A stretch of DNA of 42,080 nt from Alkalimonas collagenimarina (GCF_030717845.1 NZ_JAUZVZ010000030.1:1-42080); one strand, 5' to 3'. Shown: positions 1-8,972, numbered from the stretch's first letter. The notes: generated from the sequence alone by a model not told the origin. Numbers and translations are program-made.

Positions 1-17
1 GCTGAGCGGTTTTTTTG
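1..17 (+). terminator. Possible right half of a truncated terminator
   Basis: The window opens with a GC-rich half-arm ending AGCGG followed directly by seven T residues. This looks like the 3' half of an intrinsic terminator for a plus-strand gene lying to the left. The left arm is outside the window, so the hairpin cannot be confirmed. Confidence 0.3.
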
Positions 18-39
18 TTATTGCTGATGCTGACCGAAC

Positions 40-948
40 TTAACGCCCCAGCCAATCCAACTGACCTCGGGCGCTGGCGCGTTTTTTCATCAGGTTTTCG
101 ATGAGTGGCGTTAAAATTAGCTCCATCGCCAGGCCCATCTTGCCGCCAGGCACCACCAGTGTATTGACCCGCGACATAAAGGAGCCGTGGATCATTTTTA
201 GGTAATAGGGGAAGTCGACATGCTTAATGCCGCGAAAACGCACCACCACAAAGCTTTCATCCAGTGATGGGATATCTTTGGCACTGAATGGGTTGGAGGT
301 ATCCACCGTGGGTACCCGCTGGAAGTTAATGTGGGTGCGTGAGAATTGGGGCGTGATAAAGTTGATGTAATCATCCATGCTGCGGACAATGCTGGTCATC
401 ACCGCTTCGCGGCTGTGTCCCCGGTCATGGGTATCGCGGATAATTTTCTGGATCCATTCCAGGTTGACAATGGGCACCATGCCAATCAATAAATCCACAT
501 GCTGAGCCACATTGTGCTGCTCGGTAACCACACCACCATGCAAACCTTCATAAAATAACAGATCAGTATTGGCTCGGAGTTCTTGCCAGGGAGTAAAAGT
601 ACCAGGTAATTGATTGTAGGGAACTGCTTCTTCAAAAGTATGAAGGTACTTGCGGTACTTACCACCGCCACTACTGCTGTAACTGGCAAAAAAGTCTTCC
701 AAGGCACCAAAGTCGTTGGCTTCGGGGCCAAAGTAACTGATGTGCTTGCCTTGCTCATGCGCTTTGCGTACCGCTAAGTCCATTTCAGGCCTACTGTAGC
801 GATGAAAACAATCCCCTTCTATAAAAGCGGCATCGACCCCTAAAGTACGGAATATATGTTGAAACGCATTGCTAGTGGTGCTGGTACCGGCACCAGATGA
901 GCCAGTAATCGCAATAATAGGGTTCTTGTGAGCCACAACATCATCCAT
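40..948 (-). CDS. prkB: Phosphoribulokinase-like P-loop kinase PrkB
   Basis: The 302-residue product belongs to the phosphoribulokinase/uridine kinase family and aligns almost end to end with the E. coli PrkB type (about 289 residues). The Walker A loop GSSGAGTST lies near residues 16-24, followed by EGDCFHRYSRPEMD and YFGPEANDFG, then FYEGLHGG and the NTLVVPGGKMGLAMELI block near the C-terminus. Family enzymes phosphorylate ribulose 5-phosphate or a related sugar phosphate, but no RuBisCO gene is seen here and the role of PrkB in heterotrophs is unclear. It is cytoplasmic. It stands alone; the next gene on the same strand (the broken channel) ends about 60 bp upstream of its start. The start ATG at 948 gives the usual N-terminus. 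Confidence 0.93.
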   Translation of the reverse strand: MDDVVAHKNPIIAITGSSGAGTSTTSNAFQHIFRTLGVDAAFIEGDCFHRYSRPEMDLAVRKAHEQGKHISYFGPEANDFGALEDFFASYSSSGGGKYRKYLHTFEEAVPYNQLPGTFTPWQELRANTDLLFYEGLHGGVVTEQHNVAQHVDLLIGMVPIVNLEWIQKIIRDTHDRGHSREAVMTSIVRSMDDYINFITPQFSRTHINFQRVPTVDTSNPFSAKDIPSLDESFVVVRFRGIKHVDFPYYLKMIHGSFMSRVNTLVVPGGKMGLAMELILTPLIENLMKKRASARGQLDWLGR

Positions 949-1009
949 CGCAAGTGATATAAGACACTTACCTTATCGGACCCGGAGCAGACAGGCAAGG
1001 TTCAGTGCA

Positions 1010-1982
1010 TTAGTTCTTGTCATTAAGGTGGGTGGCTTGATAGCGTTTCTCCATCAGTTCACGCAGAATGGCCGCTTCGGTATGGCTGATCCCCAGTTCA
1101 GCTCGCAGGCGTTGTAACATGGGCTCAGTTTCGGCTGCAAAGCGACCGTCTTGAAACGCTTTATCCAAAGCCAACTGGTAGAACTGGCGTCGACGTGATA
1201 ACTGTTCAGAAAAGCCGGACGCCAATATGCCAGCAGGTAGCGCTACCATGCCAATGCCAACGATGGTAATTAAGCCCCCAAACAACTTGCCTAAGTCGGT
1301 GACCGGAGTAACATCGCCATAGCCTACGGTGGTTAATGTGACTAGCGACCACCACATAGCTTATAGCCTACGGTGGTTAATGTGACTAGCGACCACCACA
1401 TAGCTTGAGGTATGGAGCTGAAATGTTCGGGTTGTATGTCTCTTTCCAGGGTGTACATGGCACAGGCAGCCACCAGCATAATGATAAACAGCACAGAAAA
1501 AGCAGCAAACAATGAATAACGCTCTTCTTTAAATACATTCATCAGCAATTGCATGGCTCGTGAATAGCGGGTGAGCTTGAAGACTCGCAATAACCGGAAC
1601 ACACGCAGATAGCGCAAGTCGGCTTGAATGAAGAAGCCAAGGTAAAATGGCAAGATGGCCAGTAAGTCAATGATAGCCAGTGGTGAACGTATATAGCGCC
1701 AGCGCTTTTGCCAGTGGCTGCCTGCTTGCTGCTGATACAGTGGGGTATCTACGACACTCCAGATCCGGGTACCATATTCCAGCGTAAACACAGTAATTGA
1801 AAAAATTTCGAAGTAAAAAAGTGACGGTGATAGACGTGATCGATCGTCTCAATGGATTGCAGGATCAGGGCAATAATATTCAGCCCAATCAACAGGATTA
1901 AGGCCAAATCAACCCAGAGATAGCGTTTATTGTGCTCGGAAGACGGCTCTAACCATTGCGCTACTATATGTCGCTGCATCAT
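1010..1982 (-). pseudogene. Voltage-gated K+ channel (Ion_trans family), twice frameshifted
   Basis: Three overlapping reading-frame pieces together encode one six-helix potassium channel. The N-terminal piece has two hydrophobic segments, the middle carries an S4-like arginine-rich helix (RYLRVFRLLRVFKLTRYSR), and the pore ends in the selectivity filter TTVGYGD followed by a last helix and a short cytoplasmic tail with HLNDKN at the end. Two lesions break the frame. An A6 run at 1815-1820 (plus strand) appears one base short: adding one base restores FFYFEIFSITVFTLEYG. A perfect 44-bp tandem duplication (1319-1362 and 1363-1406) falls in the pore and turns TVGYGD into TVGYKLCGGR-stop. Start taken as ATG at 1982, after an AGGG-type ribosome site. 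As written, no functional channel can be made. Sequencing or assembly error is a real alternative. Confidence 0.85.
1319..1406. repeat. Perfect 44-bp tandem duplication in the channel pore region
   Basis: Positions 1319-1362 and 1363-1406 are identical. Since 44 is not a multiple of three, the second copy shifts the channel reading frame exactly at the selectivity filter. Removing one copy restores a normal pore sequence. Confidence 0.95.
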
Positions 1983-2015
1983 TATCAACCCTCAACTTAG
2001 AAAAAGGAGATCCGC

Positions 2016-2411
2016 ATGACCACCTTGCTACTCACATTATTTATATGCATGTTGCTGCCTTATCTGGCAAAGGCACCTTTAGTGGTTGCGATGCATCGTC
2101 AACCCGGAGGTTACGATAACCATAATCCCCGCGAGCAGCAAGCCGGATTGCAAGGTTTTGGCCAGCGAGCTAATGCGGCTCACTACAATAGCTTTGAAGC
2201 TTTAGTCATCTATGCCTGTGCTGTCCTGGCAGTGGCCATTAGCGGTACCATTGATGGTTTTACGGAAGCGTTAGCTTGGTTGTTTGTGCTGTCCCGGTTA
2301 GGTTATTTGCTGTGTTACTGGTTTGATTTGGCCAGCTTACGTTCCATTATTTGGGTCGTGGGAATGGCTTCTGCTTTGACCATGGTAGGCCGGGCTATTT
2401 TTGGAAGTTAG
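2016..2411 (+). CDS. MAPEG-family integral membrane protein
   Basis: The 131-residue protein has about four hydrophobic helices and the MAPEG-type signatures ANAAHYNSFEALVIYA and LSRLGYLLCYW. Eukaryotic MAPEG proteins are glutathione- or eicosanoid-handling membrane enzymes; the function of this bacterial subgroup is not established. It sits in the inner membrane. A strong ribosome site (AAAAAGGAG at 2001-2009) precedes the ATG at 2016. It is divergent from the channel gene (only 33 bp between starts) and convergent with the nuclease-like gene that ends at 2425. No partner gene suggests a substrate. Confidence 0.85.
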   Translation: MTTLLLTLFICMLLPYLAKAPLVVAMHRQPGGYDNHNPREQQAGLQGFGQRANAAHYNSFEALVIYACAVLAVAISGTIDGFTEALAWLFVLSRLGYLLCYWFDLASLRSIIWVVGMASALTMVGRAIFGS

Positions 2412-2424
2412 CCCGGCAGTTCAG

Positions 2425-4215
2425 TTAAGGTTGTAAGCTAAATGTAAGGATAACTGGGTCATGATCGGATGAACGGTATGGGTGTGGTGCGAATAGTTGC
2501 TCTTGCATACCCTCACTTTTATAGCCAAAGCTATATTCCAACAATACCGGCTCGTCTGCATTGATAGGCCAGTGCTTCACATCCATCGGCAGGGCGGCCA
2601 AAGCCGGGCTGGCAAGTGCATGATCGAGCGAGCCACTTTTACCTCGAAAAACGAAGGAGTAGGACGGTTGGTCATCGTGGGCCGAGAGATAATGCCAGCC
2701 TTGCTGCTCGAGCCAGCGCACCGGGTCTTCCATTCGATATGCATTTAAATCGCCCATCAGAATTTGATAGGGAGTGTCGATACCGGTCGGGTGCTGCTGC
2801 AGCCATTGATGCAGTGCCTTCGTCGCTTCAACCCGTGCTGCGTTCCAGCATGATTGACCATCTCCTTGATCGCGCATTTCGCTATACAATGGGTGATCGC
2901 TGCGTGGGCAGCCGCCTTTGGCTTTAAAGTGATTCACACTGATGGTGATATCTTTGCCAGACTGCAAATCATGAAAGGTCTGGGCGACTGGAGGACGGTG
3001 CAAGCGAGTGAATGGTGCAGCGGTTTGTGTTGCCGCTTGCCCACTTTCACTCACCGCATCCGGCCGGTAAATGAGGCCAACTTTGATAGCATCTCCACCC
3101 GGTGTTTCAGCGGTTGTTACCATACGATAAGGACGCTCGGTCTGTTGATTAAGCGCCGTGACCAGAGTGGCGATAGCACTGCCTTCATCATAGCCATTAT
3201 TTTCCAGCTCAATTAAACCGACAATATCCGCATCCATCGCCAGAATCGCGCTGGTCAGCTTGGCTGTTTGTCTGCGAAGCTCTTCTTCGTGTTGCGCACC
3301 ACGACGGGTGGGGAACGGTTCGGGCTGATCGGCCCCGGTAAAGAAATTCAGCACATTAAAACTGGCCACTCTGAGCTCACCGGCTTGCTTCGCGACGATG
3401 GCAGCTGGCCGGGGGTTTGTTACTTGAAAATCAGGCTGACTGGTTGGTACAAGGCGATAGCCGCGTTGGTCTTGAAATAATACGCCCTCCACGCCCGTTA
3501 CGATATCGCCAAGGCGCAAACCTTGTTCCGCGCTCAAACCTGCTGGGGGATATAAAAGAGGATCCGGGTTTTGCTGCCATAAACCATCATCGAGCACCAG
3601 CATCCGGCGCTCCTGCAGTGCTGCATGGGCTCTAGCCGCTTCGCCGGGCTCAACAATTTGAGTCGGTGTCCAAAGCCGCTTATCAGCTAGAGTCAGTTCG
3701 CCATAACGGCCTAGTTGATAAGTACTGTTGATCACCAGAGGCTGCTCGAAACGAAGCCACATGCCTTCTAACGCTTCCCAGCTTAGGTGTTCTGCTAATG
3801 GAAGTTGCACGATGACGGGTTCAGGCTCTACTTGATCGCACACCCGAAAAGCACTGACATCAACCAGACTGGTGAGCTGCTCAATGTCTTCAACGGTACC
3901 ACGGATCCGGATGACGTGACCAGGTTGCAGCAGCTCAAGCTCTGGGCTTGCAGCTACAAACAGCGCTTGTGATGATGCACTGACAGCACCCGCATCTGTG
4001 CTTTGCAGCATCCACCCTGCTTGCGGAGAGTCTGGATACACCTTAGCCGTAATCACACCATGCGTGATGACCGCCTGTCCATAAAGCGGGCTTTGCTCGC
4101 CAGCTCCCTGAATCGTTGCGATTGGGGTGAACTCACTATTACAGTGCAACTCAGGACGGCTGCAACCGATCAGGCCCAGCAGTAGCAGGCCAAGCAAAAC
4201 TTTAGACACAGTCAT
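2425..4215 (-). CDS. ExeM/NucH-type endonuclease/exonuclease/phosphatase-family lipoprotein
   Basis: This 596-residue protein starts with a lipoprotein signal (lipobox LIGC, Cys18), so it should be anchored in the envelope. Residues about 30-270 form the OB-fold-like N-terminal part typical of ExeM/YhcR-type nucleases. The C-terminal half is an endonuclease/exonuclease/phosphatase (DNase I-like) domain, with RVASFNVLNFF, LIELENNGYDEGSAI, VNHFKAKG, MGDLNAYRMEDP and the terminal SSDHDPV. These hold the expected catalytic Asn, Glu, Asp and His residues. Family members are secreted DNases that degrade extracellular DNA for nutrition or biofilm remodelling; a phosphodiesterase role cannot be excluded. 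It is a single gene, convergent with the MAPEG gene, which ends 14 bp away. No long C-terminal anchor is seen, so attachment would rely on the lipid. Confidence 0.88.
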   Translation of the reverse strand: MTVSKVLLGLLLLGLIGCSRPELHCNSEFTPIATIQGAGEQSPLYGQAVITHGVITAKVYPDSPQAGWMLQSTDAGAVSASSQALFVAASPELELLQPGHVIRIRGTVEDIEQLTSLVDVSAFRVCDQVEPEPVIVQLPLAEHLSWEALEGMWLRFEQPLVINSTYQLGRYGELTLADKRLWTPTQIVEPGEAARAHAALQERRMLVLDDGLWQQNPDPLLYPPAGLSAEQGLRLGDIVTGVEGVLFQDQRGYRLVPTSQPDFQVTNPRPAAIVAKQAGELRVASFNVLNFFTGADQPEPFPTRRGAQHEEELRRQTAKLTSAILAMDADIVGLIELENNGYDEGSAIATLVTALNQQTERPYRMVTTAETPGGDAIKVGLIYRPDAVSESGQAATQTAAPFTRLHRPPVAQTFHDLQSGKDITISVNHFKAKGGCPRSDHPLYSEMRDQGDGQSCWNAARVEATKALHQWLQQHPTGIDTPYQILMGDLNAYRMEDPVRWLEQQGWHYLSAHDDQPSYSFVFRGKSGSLDHALASPALAALPMDVKHWPINADEPVLLEYSFGYKSEGMQEQLFAPHPYRSSDHDPVILTFSLQP

Positions 4216-4337
4216 TGGTTCGTTTCTCTATTGAGCAGATAGGCTCGTGCTTATATTAATTCTCAGTCAGTGTTTATCTTATCACAGCCAGATGACGCTT
4301 TGATGCATCCTCCTTGCTAACATAAATGTGCTGACAT

Positions 4338-4361
4338 AAAAAAACCGACACGAAGTGTCGG
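4338..4361 (-). terminator. Intrinsic terminator of purD
   Basis: Read on the minus strand, a 7-bp stem CCGACAC/GTGTCGG with a 3-nt loop is followed by seven T residues. It lies 22 bp beyond the purD stop codon and separates purD from the nuclease-like gene downstream. Confidence 0.9.
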
Positions 4362-4383
4362 CTTTAACAGACTGAACCTTGAT

Positions 4384-5673
4384 TTAGCGCTGGTTCTCTC
4401 GATTCACCGCTCGATAGCCGATGTCTTTGCGATAAAACATATCCTGCCAGTTGATGGTATCGACTAGCTGATAGGCTGCTTGTTGCGCTGCAGTCACATT
4501 TTCACCTAAGGCTGTGGCACAAAGCACTCGGCCACCACTGGTCAGTACCTGACCGTCTTGCAGTGTGGTTCCAGCGTGGAACACTTTGGCTCTGGTTGAG
4601 TCAGCGGTATCGAGGCCACTAATCGCATGCCCCTTGTCATAGCTATCCGGGTAGCCACCTGCTGCCAACACAACGCCTAGTGCTGCTTCCGAGGTAAAGC
4701 TGATCTCACTTTGAGCCAGTTTGCCTTGCACTGCAGCCAGACACAGAGCCACTAGATCGGATTCCAAGCGCATCATGATAGGTTGCGTTTCCGGGTCGCC
4801 AAAACGGCAATTAAACTCCAATACCTTGGCAGTACCGTCTGGAGCAATCATTAATCCAGCATACAAAAAACCGGTAAATACATTGCCTTCGGCGGCCATG
4901 CCCTGAACGGTTGGATTGATCACTTCATTCATCACCCAATCGTGCACGGCAGGCGTTACTACTGGCGCTGGTGAATAGGCACCCATACCACCGGTATTCG
5001 GGCCTTGATCACCTTCATCACGAGCTTTGTGATCTTGTGATGAAGCGAAAGGCAAGGCATAGCTACCATCGACCATGACGATAAAAGAAGCTTCTTCACC
5101 GACTAAAAACTCTTCAATGACGACCCGACTGCCGGCATCGCCAAACTTATTGCCTGCCAGCATATCATCGATGGCTGCGAAAGCTTCAGCTTCGGTTTGG
5201 GCGATAATGACTCCCTTACCTGCGGCTAAGCCATCTGCTTTAATGACAATGGGCGTACCTAGTTGCTGCACATAATCCTTTGCCGGGTTAATGTCGGTGA
5301 AGGTTTGGTAGGCCGCCGTTGGGATCTGATGTCGTGCCAGAAAGTCCTTGGCAAAGGCTTTCGAGCTTTCCAGTTGAGCGGCTGCTTGCGACGGGCCAAA
5401 AATAGCCAACTTATCGGCACGAAAGGCATCAACGATGCCTTTTGCCAATGGTGCTTCAGGACCGACAATGGTCAGAGCAATAGCGTGCTCTATGGCAAAG
5501 GCTTTTAAAGCCTCGACATCATCTGCTGCAATCGCAATGTTTTCCAGTTGAGGCTCTAAAGCTGTGCCTGCATTGCCCGGTGCTACAAAGACTTTGGTGA
5601 CCAAAGGAGATTGTGCGGCTTTCCAAGCCAGAGCATGTTCGCGGCCACCGCCGCCGACTACCAGTACATTCAT
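4384..5673 (-). CDS. purD: Phosphoribosylamine-glycine ligase (GAR synthetase)
   Basis: PurD joins phosphoribosylamine and glycine with ATP to give glycinamide ribonucleotide, the second step of de novo purine synthesis. The 429-residue length is normal. The N-terminal nucleotide-fold motif VVGGGGREHALAW (about residues 5-17), the ATP-grasp loop PIVIKADGLAAGKGVIIA and the central QDHKARDEGDQGPNTGGMGAYSPAP block are all present, as is the metal-binding EFNCRFGDPETQ. In many gammaproteobacteria purD follows purH; here it instead follows an exported methyltransferase gene by 15 bp and probably shares its transcript. A strong terminator follows. No PurR-like operator was recognised upstream. Confidence 0.97.
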   Translation of the reverse strand: MNVLVVGGGGREHALAWKAAQSPLVTKVFVAPGNAGTALEPQLENIAIAADDVEALKAFAIEHAIALTIVGPEAPLAKGIVDAFRADKLAIFGPSQAAAQLESSKAFAKDFLARHQIPTAAYQTFTDINPAKDYVQQLGTPIVIKADGLAAGKGVIIAQTEAEAFAAIDDMLAGNKFGDAGSRVVIEEFLVGEEASFIVMVDGSYALPFASSQDHKARDEGDQGPNTGGMGAYSPAPVVTPAVHDWVMNEVINPTVQGMAAEGNVFTGFLYAGLMIAPDGTAKVLEFNCRFGDPETQPIMMRLESDLVALCLAAVQGKLAQSEISFTSEAALGVVLAAGGYPDSYDKGHAISGLDTADSTRAKVFHAGTTLQDGQVLTSGGRVLCATALGENVTAAQQAAYQLVDTINWQDMFYRKDIGYRAVNRENQR

Positions 5674-5688
5674 TAGGATTTCCGATAT

Positions 5689-6513
5689 TTACTGTTGAGG
5701 TTTACGAAATTTAAGCGTCATACGATCGCTCTCACCAATGGCCAAATAGCGATCTCTGTCTTGTTCTCCCAGCCGTAGACTTGGAGGCAGCGTCCAGACA
5801 CCACGTGGGTAATCTGCCGAGTCTTGAGGGTTGCTATTAATCTCACTGGTGGCGACTAACTCGAAGCCCACACGTTCTGCCAGTTCAATAGCCAGACTTT
5901 GTGGGAAGTAACCACTCGCTTGCCAGTCAGTTTGCAGCCGATCTTCTGGCAAGCGATGCTCGACGACACCGAGTACACCACCAGGCTTTAACGCGGTATA
6001 AAAATGATGAAAGGCAGTGAGCATGGCTGCTTCTTGTCCTTGATTGTACCAATTGTGCAGGTTCCGAAATGTCAGCACGACATCTGCACTATTGGCTGGA
6101 GCAATTTCAACACCGTCAGCGGCTGCAAACTCTGTTAGTTTAACGTTGCTGTATATCTCGTCAGCCGCCATTTTTGCTTTGAAAGCCTGCAAGGTTCGTT
6201 GGGCATAGTCAGAGCTGCTGGAGGCAGGAAAGTGAGCGGCGTATAATTGGCCATCTTCGCGCAGCAGTGGAGCTAAAATCTCGGTATACCAACCAGCACC
6301 AGGAGAAATTTCGACCACATGGCTGGATGGAGTGACGCCAAAAAAGCTGAGTGTTTCGACAGGATTACGGTAGCGATCTCGAGTTTTATTAACGTCGCTA
6401 CGGCTTGGGTGATCAACTGCGGCTTGAATCGCACTCTCTGCAGCAGAAGCCGGAATGCTTAGTAATAACGTAGAAAGCACCACAGGTACAATACGTTTAA
6501 GGTTAAGAGTCAT
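5689..6513 (-). CDS. Exported class I SAM-dependent methyltransferase-like protein
   Basis: The 274-residue protein begins with a Sec signal peptide, probably cut after ASA at about residue 24. It then has a Rossmann methyltransferase fold with motif I VVEISPGAGWYTEIL and a later DVVLTFRNLHNWY and LKPGGVLGVVEHR stretch. It matches a widespread family of predicted periplasmic methyltransferases of unknown substrate. An exported SAM-dependent enzyme is puzzling because SAM is cytoplasmic, so it may use another ligand or be non-catalytic. It lies 15 bp ahead of purD and likely shares its transcript. An AGGAT ribosome site precedes the ATG. The family assignment is firmer than any function. Confidence 0.82.
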   Translation of the reverse strand: MTLNLKRIVPVVLSTLLLSIPASAAESAIQAAVDHPSRSDVNKTRDRYRNPVETLSFFGVTPSSHVVEISPGAGWYTEILAPLLREDGQLYAAHFPASSSSDYAQRTLQAFKAKMAADEIYSNVKLTEFAAADGVEIAPANSADVVLTFRNLHNWYNQGQEAAMLTAFHHFYTALKPGGVLGVVEHRLPEDRLQTDWQASGYFPQSLAIELAERVGFELVATSEINSNPQDSADYPRGVWTLPPSLRLGEQDRDRYLAIGESDRMTLKFRKPQQ

Positions 6514-6750
6514 AGGGGTATCCTTTTAAGTCAGTTTGTTAGTATGGACACTAAAACACCCGGTGCGCATCTGCAAAAATAAAACAGAGCACCACTCACA
6601 CCGTTGAAGCTAGGCGATAGTGTATCAAAGCCAACAACAAAAAGCAGCGATTAACATCAGCAGAGCTTGCTGTTAAAATAGATGGCCAGACGTCTTATGG
6701 TTCTGCTGCTCCCGTGGGTGAATAAATTTGTCCTGGGAGCGTTAGAGAGT

Positions 6751-6779
6751 GTCACAGCCCTTACCGGCTATGGTAGAAT
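6751..6779 (+). promoter_or_regulatory. Probable promoter of trmJ-cysE
   Basis: GTCACA at 6751-6756 and an extended -10 TGGTAGAAT (6771-6779) are separated by 17 bp and lie 26 bp before the trmJ start. This is the best candidate in the 291-bp gap between the divergent methyltransferase and trmJ genes; nothing else coding is convincing in that gap. Confidence 0.5.
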
Positions 6780-6804
6780 GCTCGTCCTTCACTATGGGTG
6801 ACTT

Positions 6805-7551
6805 ATGTTAGAGCGTATTAAAATCGTATTGGTTGGCACGTCGCATAGCGGCAATATTGGCTCCGTTGCGCGAGCGATGAAAACCATGGGGCTTAGCCGT
6901 CTCTGCCTTGTTCAACCTAAAACTGAACTGGATGGCCACGCTTATGCGTTAGCGGCGGGCGCCAGCAAGCTCTTAAGCTCGGCAGAACATTTTGACAGCT
7001 TAGCTCCTGCTGTCGCAGACTGCGGCCTCGTAGTCGGCGCCAGTGCCCGCTCACGTACTTTGTCCTGGCCTATGCTGGAACCCAGAGCCTGTGGTGAGCT
7101 TGCCATATCCGAAGCGCCTCAGCATGAAGTAGCTTTGGTGTTTGGCCGTGAAAATAACGGTTTAACCAATGAAGAGCTGCAGTTGTGCAATTACCATGTC
7201 TGTATACCTGCCAACCCGGACTACAGTTCTTTGAATTTGGCCATGGCAGTACAAATTGTTGCTTATGAGACCCGGGTTGCCTACCTTGCCGGGCAGCAAT
7301 CGATCCCTGAGGCGGTTGATTCCCGGTATCCAAGCTCTGCACAAATGGAAAACTTTTATCAGCATCTGGAGCAGACGTTAGATGAAACTGGCTTTATTGT
7401 GCGGCAGCATCCGGGCTTAGTGATGACCAAGTTAAAACGCATGTTTAACCGGGCCAGACCGGAAGAAGCAGAATACAATATTTTGCGCGGTATCCTGACT
7501 TCAATCCAAAAGCGTATTAAAGCCGTACTGCCGGAGCAGGGACAGCGCTGA
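6805..7551 (+). CDS. trmJ: tRNA (cytidine/uridine-2'-O-)-methyltransferase TrmJ
   Basis: TrmJ is a SPOUT-class enzyme that 2'-O-methylates residue 32 in the anticodon loop of several tRNAs, using SAM. The 248-residue protein shows the family N-terminus [20 protein letters not shown], then [16 protein letters not shown] and the knot region [18 protein letters not shown], which forms the SAM site. The C-terminal part (about residues 165-248) is the small TrmJ-specific extension. Its stop codon overlaps the cysE start by one base (TGATG), so the two are translationally coupled. The trmJ-cysE-isc order is common in gammaproteobacteria, linking tRNA modification, cysteine and iron-sulfur synthesis. 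Confidence 0.96.
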   Translation: MLERIKIVLVGTSHSGNIGSVARAMKTMGLSRLCLVQPKTELDGHAYALAAGASKLLSSAEHFDSLAPAVADCGLVVGASARSRTLSWPMLEPRACGELAISEAPQHEVALVFGRENNGLTNEELQLCNYHVCIPANPDYSSLNLAMAVQIVAYETRVAYLAGQQSIPEAVDSRYPSSAQMENFYQHLEQTLDETGFIVRQHPGLVMTKLKRMFNRARPEEAEYNILRGILTSIQKRIKAVLPEQGQR

Positions 7552-8360
7552 TGTTTGCTGGCATAAAAGAAGATATCAAAAGTGTATTTGAACGCGATCC
7601 CGCGGCGCGAACAACCTTTGAAGTGCTTACTAACTATCCCGGGCTACATGCTATCTGGTGGCACCGCATGAATCACCGACTATGGTGTGCCAACTGGAAG
7701 TGGTTGGCTCGATTTTTAAGTACCATAGCGCGCTGGCTTACTGGCGTCGAAATTCATCCGGGAGCTACCATCGGACGCCGTTTTTTTATTGATCATGGCA
7801 TGGGTGTAGTGATTGGTGAAACCGCATTGATTGGTGATGATTGTACTTTGTACCATGGTGTCACTTTGGGAGGAACCAGCTGGAACGCAGGCAAGCGTCA
7901 TCCAACGTTGGAAAACGGCGTTGTGATTGGGGCTGGTGCTAAAGTACTTGGTCCCTTAACGATAGGTAAGAACGCCCGTATTGGTTCCAATGCCGTGGTC
8001 GTTAAAGATGTTCCCATGGGGGCTACCGTAGTGGGTATTCCTGGCCGCGTTGTGGCTCAAAGTGGTGCTGAGCTGGATGATGAGCGGTTACAGTTAGCAC
8101 AAAAGTATGGTTTTAATGCCTATGCTGTCTCGGCAGATAACCCCGATCCGGTTGCCAATGCGATTGGTCGTATGTTGGATCATATTCATGTACTGGATAA
8201 GCGGGTAGGGGAGCTATGCCACAGCATTAATGAGCTAGGTGGCAATGTGTGTGAAGACATGCCGAGCGTAGATGTTGATGATGATGATTTTAAAAAAGCA
8301 GAACTACGTGCTGCCAAACAGCGTAAACATGATTTAGAAGCTTTTGATCCTGAGATTTGA
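7551..8360 (+). CDS. cysE: Serine O-acetyltransferase
   Basis: CysE transfers acetyl from acetyl-CoA to L-serine, the first step of cysteine synthesis. Residues about 1-60 form the helical N-terminal domain. The left-handed beta-helix of hexapeptide repeats follows, with [15 protein letters not shown] and [12 protein letters not shown] holding the catalytic Asp and His, and GIPGRVV at its end. The 269-residue length is typical for this lineage, with a longer acidic tail ([13 protein letters not shown]) after the helix. It starts inside the last base of trmJ. Cysteine is the sulfur donor for IscS, encoded just downstream, so the neighbourhood makes metabolic sense. No terminator is obvious before iscR. 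Confidence 0.96.
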   Translation: MFAGIKEDIKSVFERDPAARTTFEVLTNYPGLHAIWWHRMNHRLWCANWKWLARFLSTIARWLTGVEIHPGATIGRRFFIDHGMGVVIGETALIGDDCTLYHGVTLGGTSWNAGKRHPTLENGVVIGAGAKVLGPLTIGKNARIGSNAVVVKDVPMGATVVGIPGRVVAQSGAELDDERLQLAQKYGFNAYAVSADNPDPVANAIGRMLDHIHVLDKRVGELCHSINELGGNVCEDMPSVDVDDDDFKKAELRAAKQRKHDLEAFDPEI

Positions 8361-8368
8361 CATCCTGA

Positions 8369-8393
8369 ATACCTGACTAAATTACTAGGCTTT
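8369..8393 (+). promoter_or_regulatory. Distal IscR-type operator
   Basis: The left half ATACCTGACTAAA matches the type 1 IscR box (ATASYYGACT core); the right half is degenerate (ACTAGG in place of CAGTCRR). It lies just upstream of a better copy, so IscR may bind two adjacent sites. Confidence 0.6.
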
Positions 8394-8394
8394 A

Positions 8395-8419
8395 ATACTT
8401 GACTAAAACAGTCAGGAAT
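8395..8419 (+). promoter_or_regulatory. Proximal IscR type 1 box overlapping the isc promoter
   Basis: The site begins ATACTTGACT and continues AAAACAGTCAGG, close to the type 1 IscR consensus. It overlaps the -35 hexamer, so holo-IscR should repress the isc operon when clusters are plentiful. Confidence 0.85.
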
Positions 8420-8426
8420 GTACAAT
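8399..8426 (+). promoter_or_regulatory. isc operon promoter
   Basis: TTGACT (8399-8404) and TACAAT (8421-8426) with a 16-bp spacer form a good sigma70 promoter. Its -35 hexamer is inside the proximal IscR box, as in the enterobacterial isc promoter. Confidence 0.8.
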
Positions 8427-8474
8427 AACAGGCATGAATCACAGGCGCGATGGCGATGCCATCTGGAGCATGAC

Positions 8475-8951
8475 ATGAGATTGACATCGAAAGGACGCTA
8501 CGCAGTGACTGCGATGTTAGACGTAGCTCTGCATCATCAAAGTGGCCCGGTATCCCTGGCTGATATTTCAGAGCGTCAAGGAATTTCCTTGTCGTATTTA
8601 GAGCAACTTTTTGCTCGCTTGCGTAAGCAAGGCCTGGTCAGCAGCGTACGTGGACCAGGCGGTGGCTATCAGTTGGGGCGAACCTCAGCGGACATTGCTA
8701 TTGCTGAAGTGATTAGTGCTGTGGACGAGTCCATTGATGCAACGCGTTGTCAGGGCAAATCAGATTGCCAGGGAGGCGTTCGTTGTTTAACGCATAGCTT
8801 ATGGAGTGATTTAAGCCATCGCATTGAAGATTTCTTAGCGGGCATTACTCTGGATGAACTGGTCCAGCAAAGTGACGTACAAGTGGTTGCTAAACGTCAG
8901 GAAAAAACACCCCGTACCCTGAATGATATTGAAGTGAGTTGCCAGCTGTAG
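8475..8951 (+). CDS. iscR: Iron-sulfur cluster regulator IscR
   Basis: IscR is an Rrf2-family winged-helix repressor that carries a [2Fe-2S] cluster and controls its own operon. The 158-residue protein has the recognition region [18 protein letters not shown] and the wing [12 protein letters not shown]. The cluster ligands are all present: Cys92, Cys98, Cys104 and His107. The ATG at 8475 gives [11 protein letters not shown], the conserved N-terminus, with GGAG seven bases upstream; an in-frame upstream start would overlap the operator and add 19 non-conserved residues. It is the first gene of the isc operon. Two IscR-type boxes lie directly upstream, supporting feedback control. Confidence 0.97.
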   Translation: MRLTSKGRYAVTAMLDVALHHQSGPVSLADISERQGISLSYLEQLFARLRKQGLVSSVRGPGGGYQLGRTSADIAIAEVISAVDESIDATRCQGKSDCQGGVRCLTHSLWSDLSHRIEDFLAGITLDELVQQSDVQVVAKRQEKTPRTLNDIEVSCQL

Positions 8952-8972
8952 GCAGCCTAAGTGGAGCCAAAA

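Noticed and set aside
6682-6799. A 39-codon reading frame (MARRLMVLLLPW...) ending 5 bp before trmJ
   Set aside because: No ribosome site, unremarkable composition, and it overlaps the likely trmJ promoter; probably chance.
8418-8474. Upstream extension of iscR
   Set aside because: It overlaps the IscR box and -10 region; the conserved N-terminus starts at 8475.
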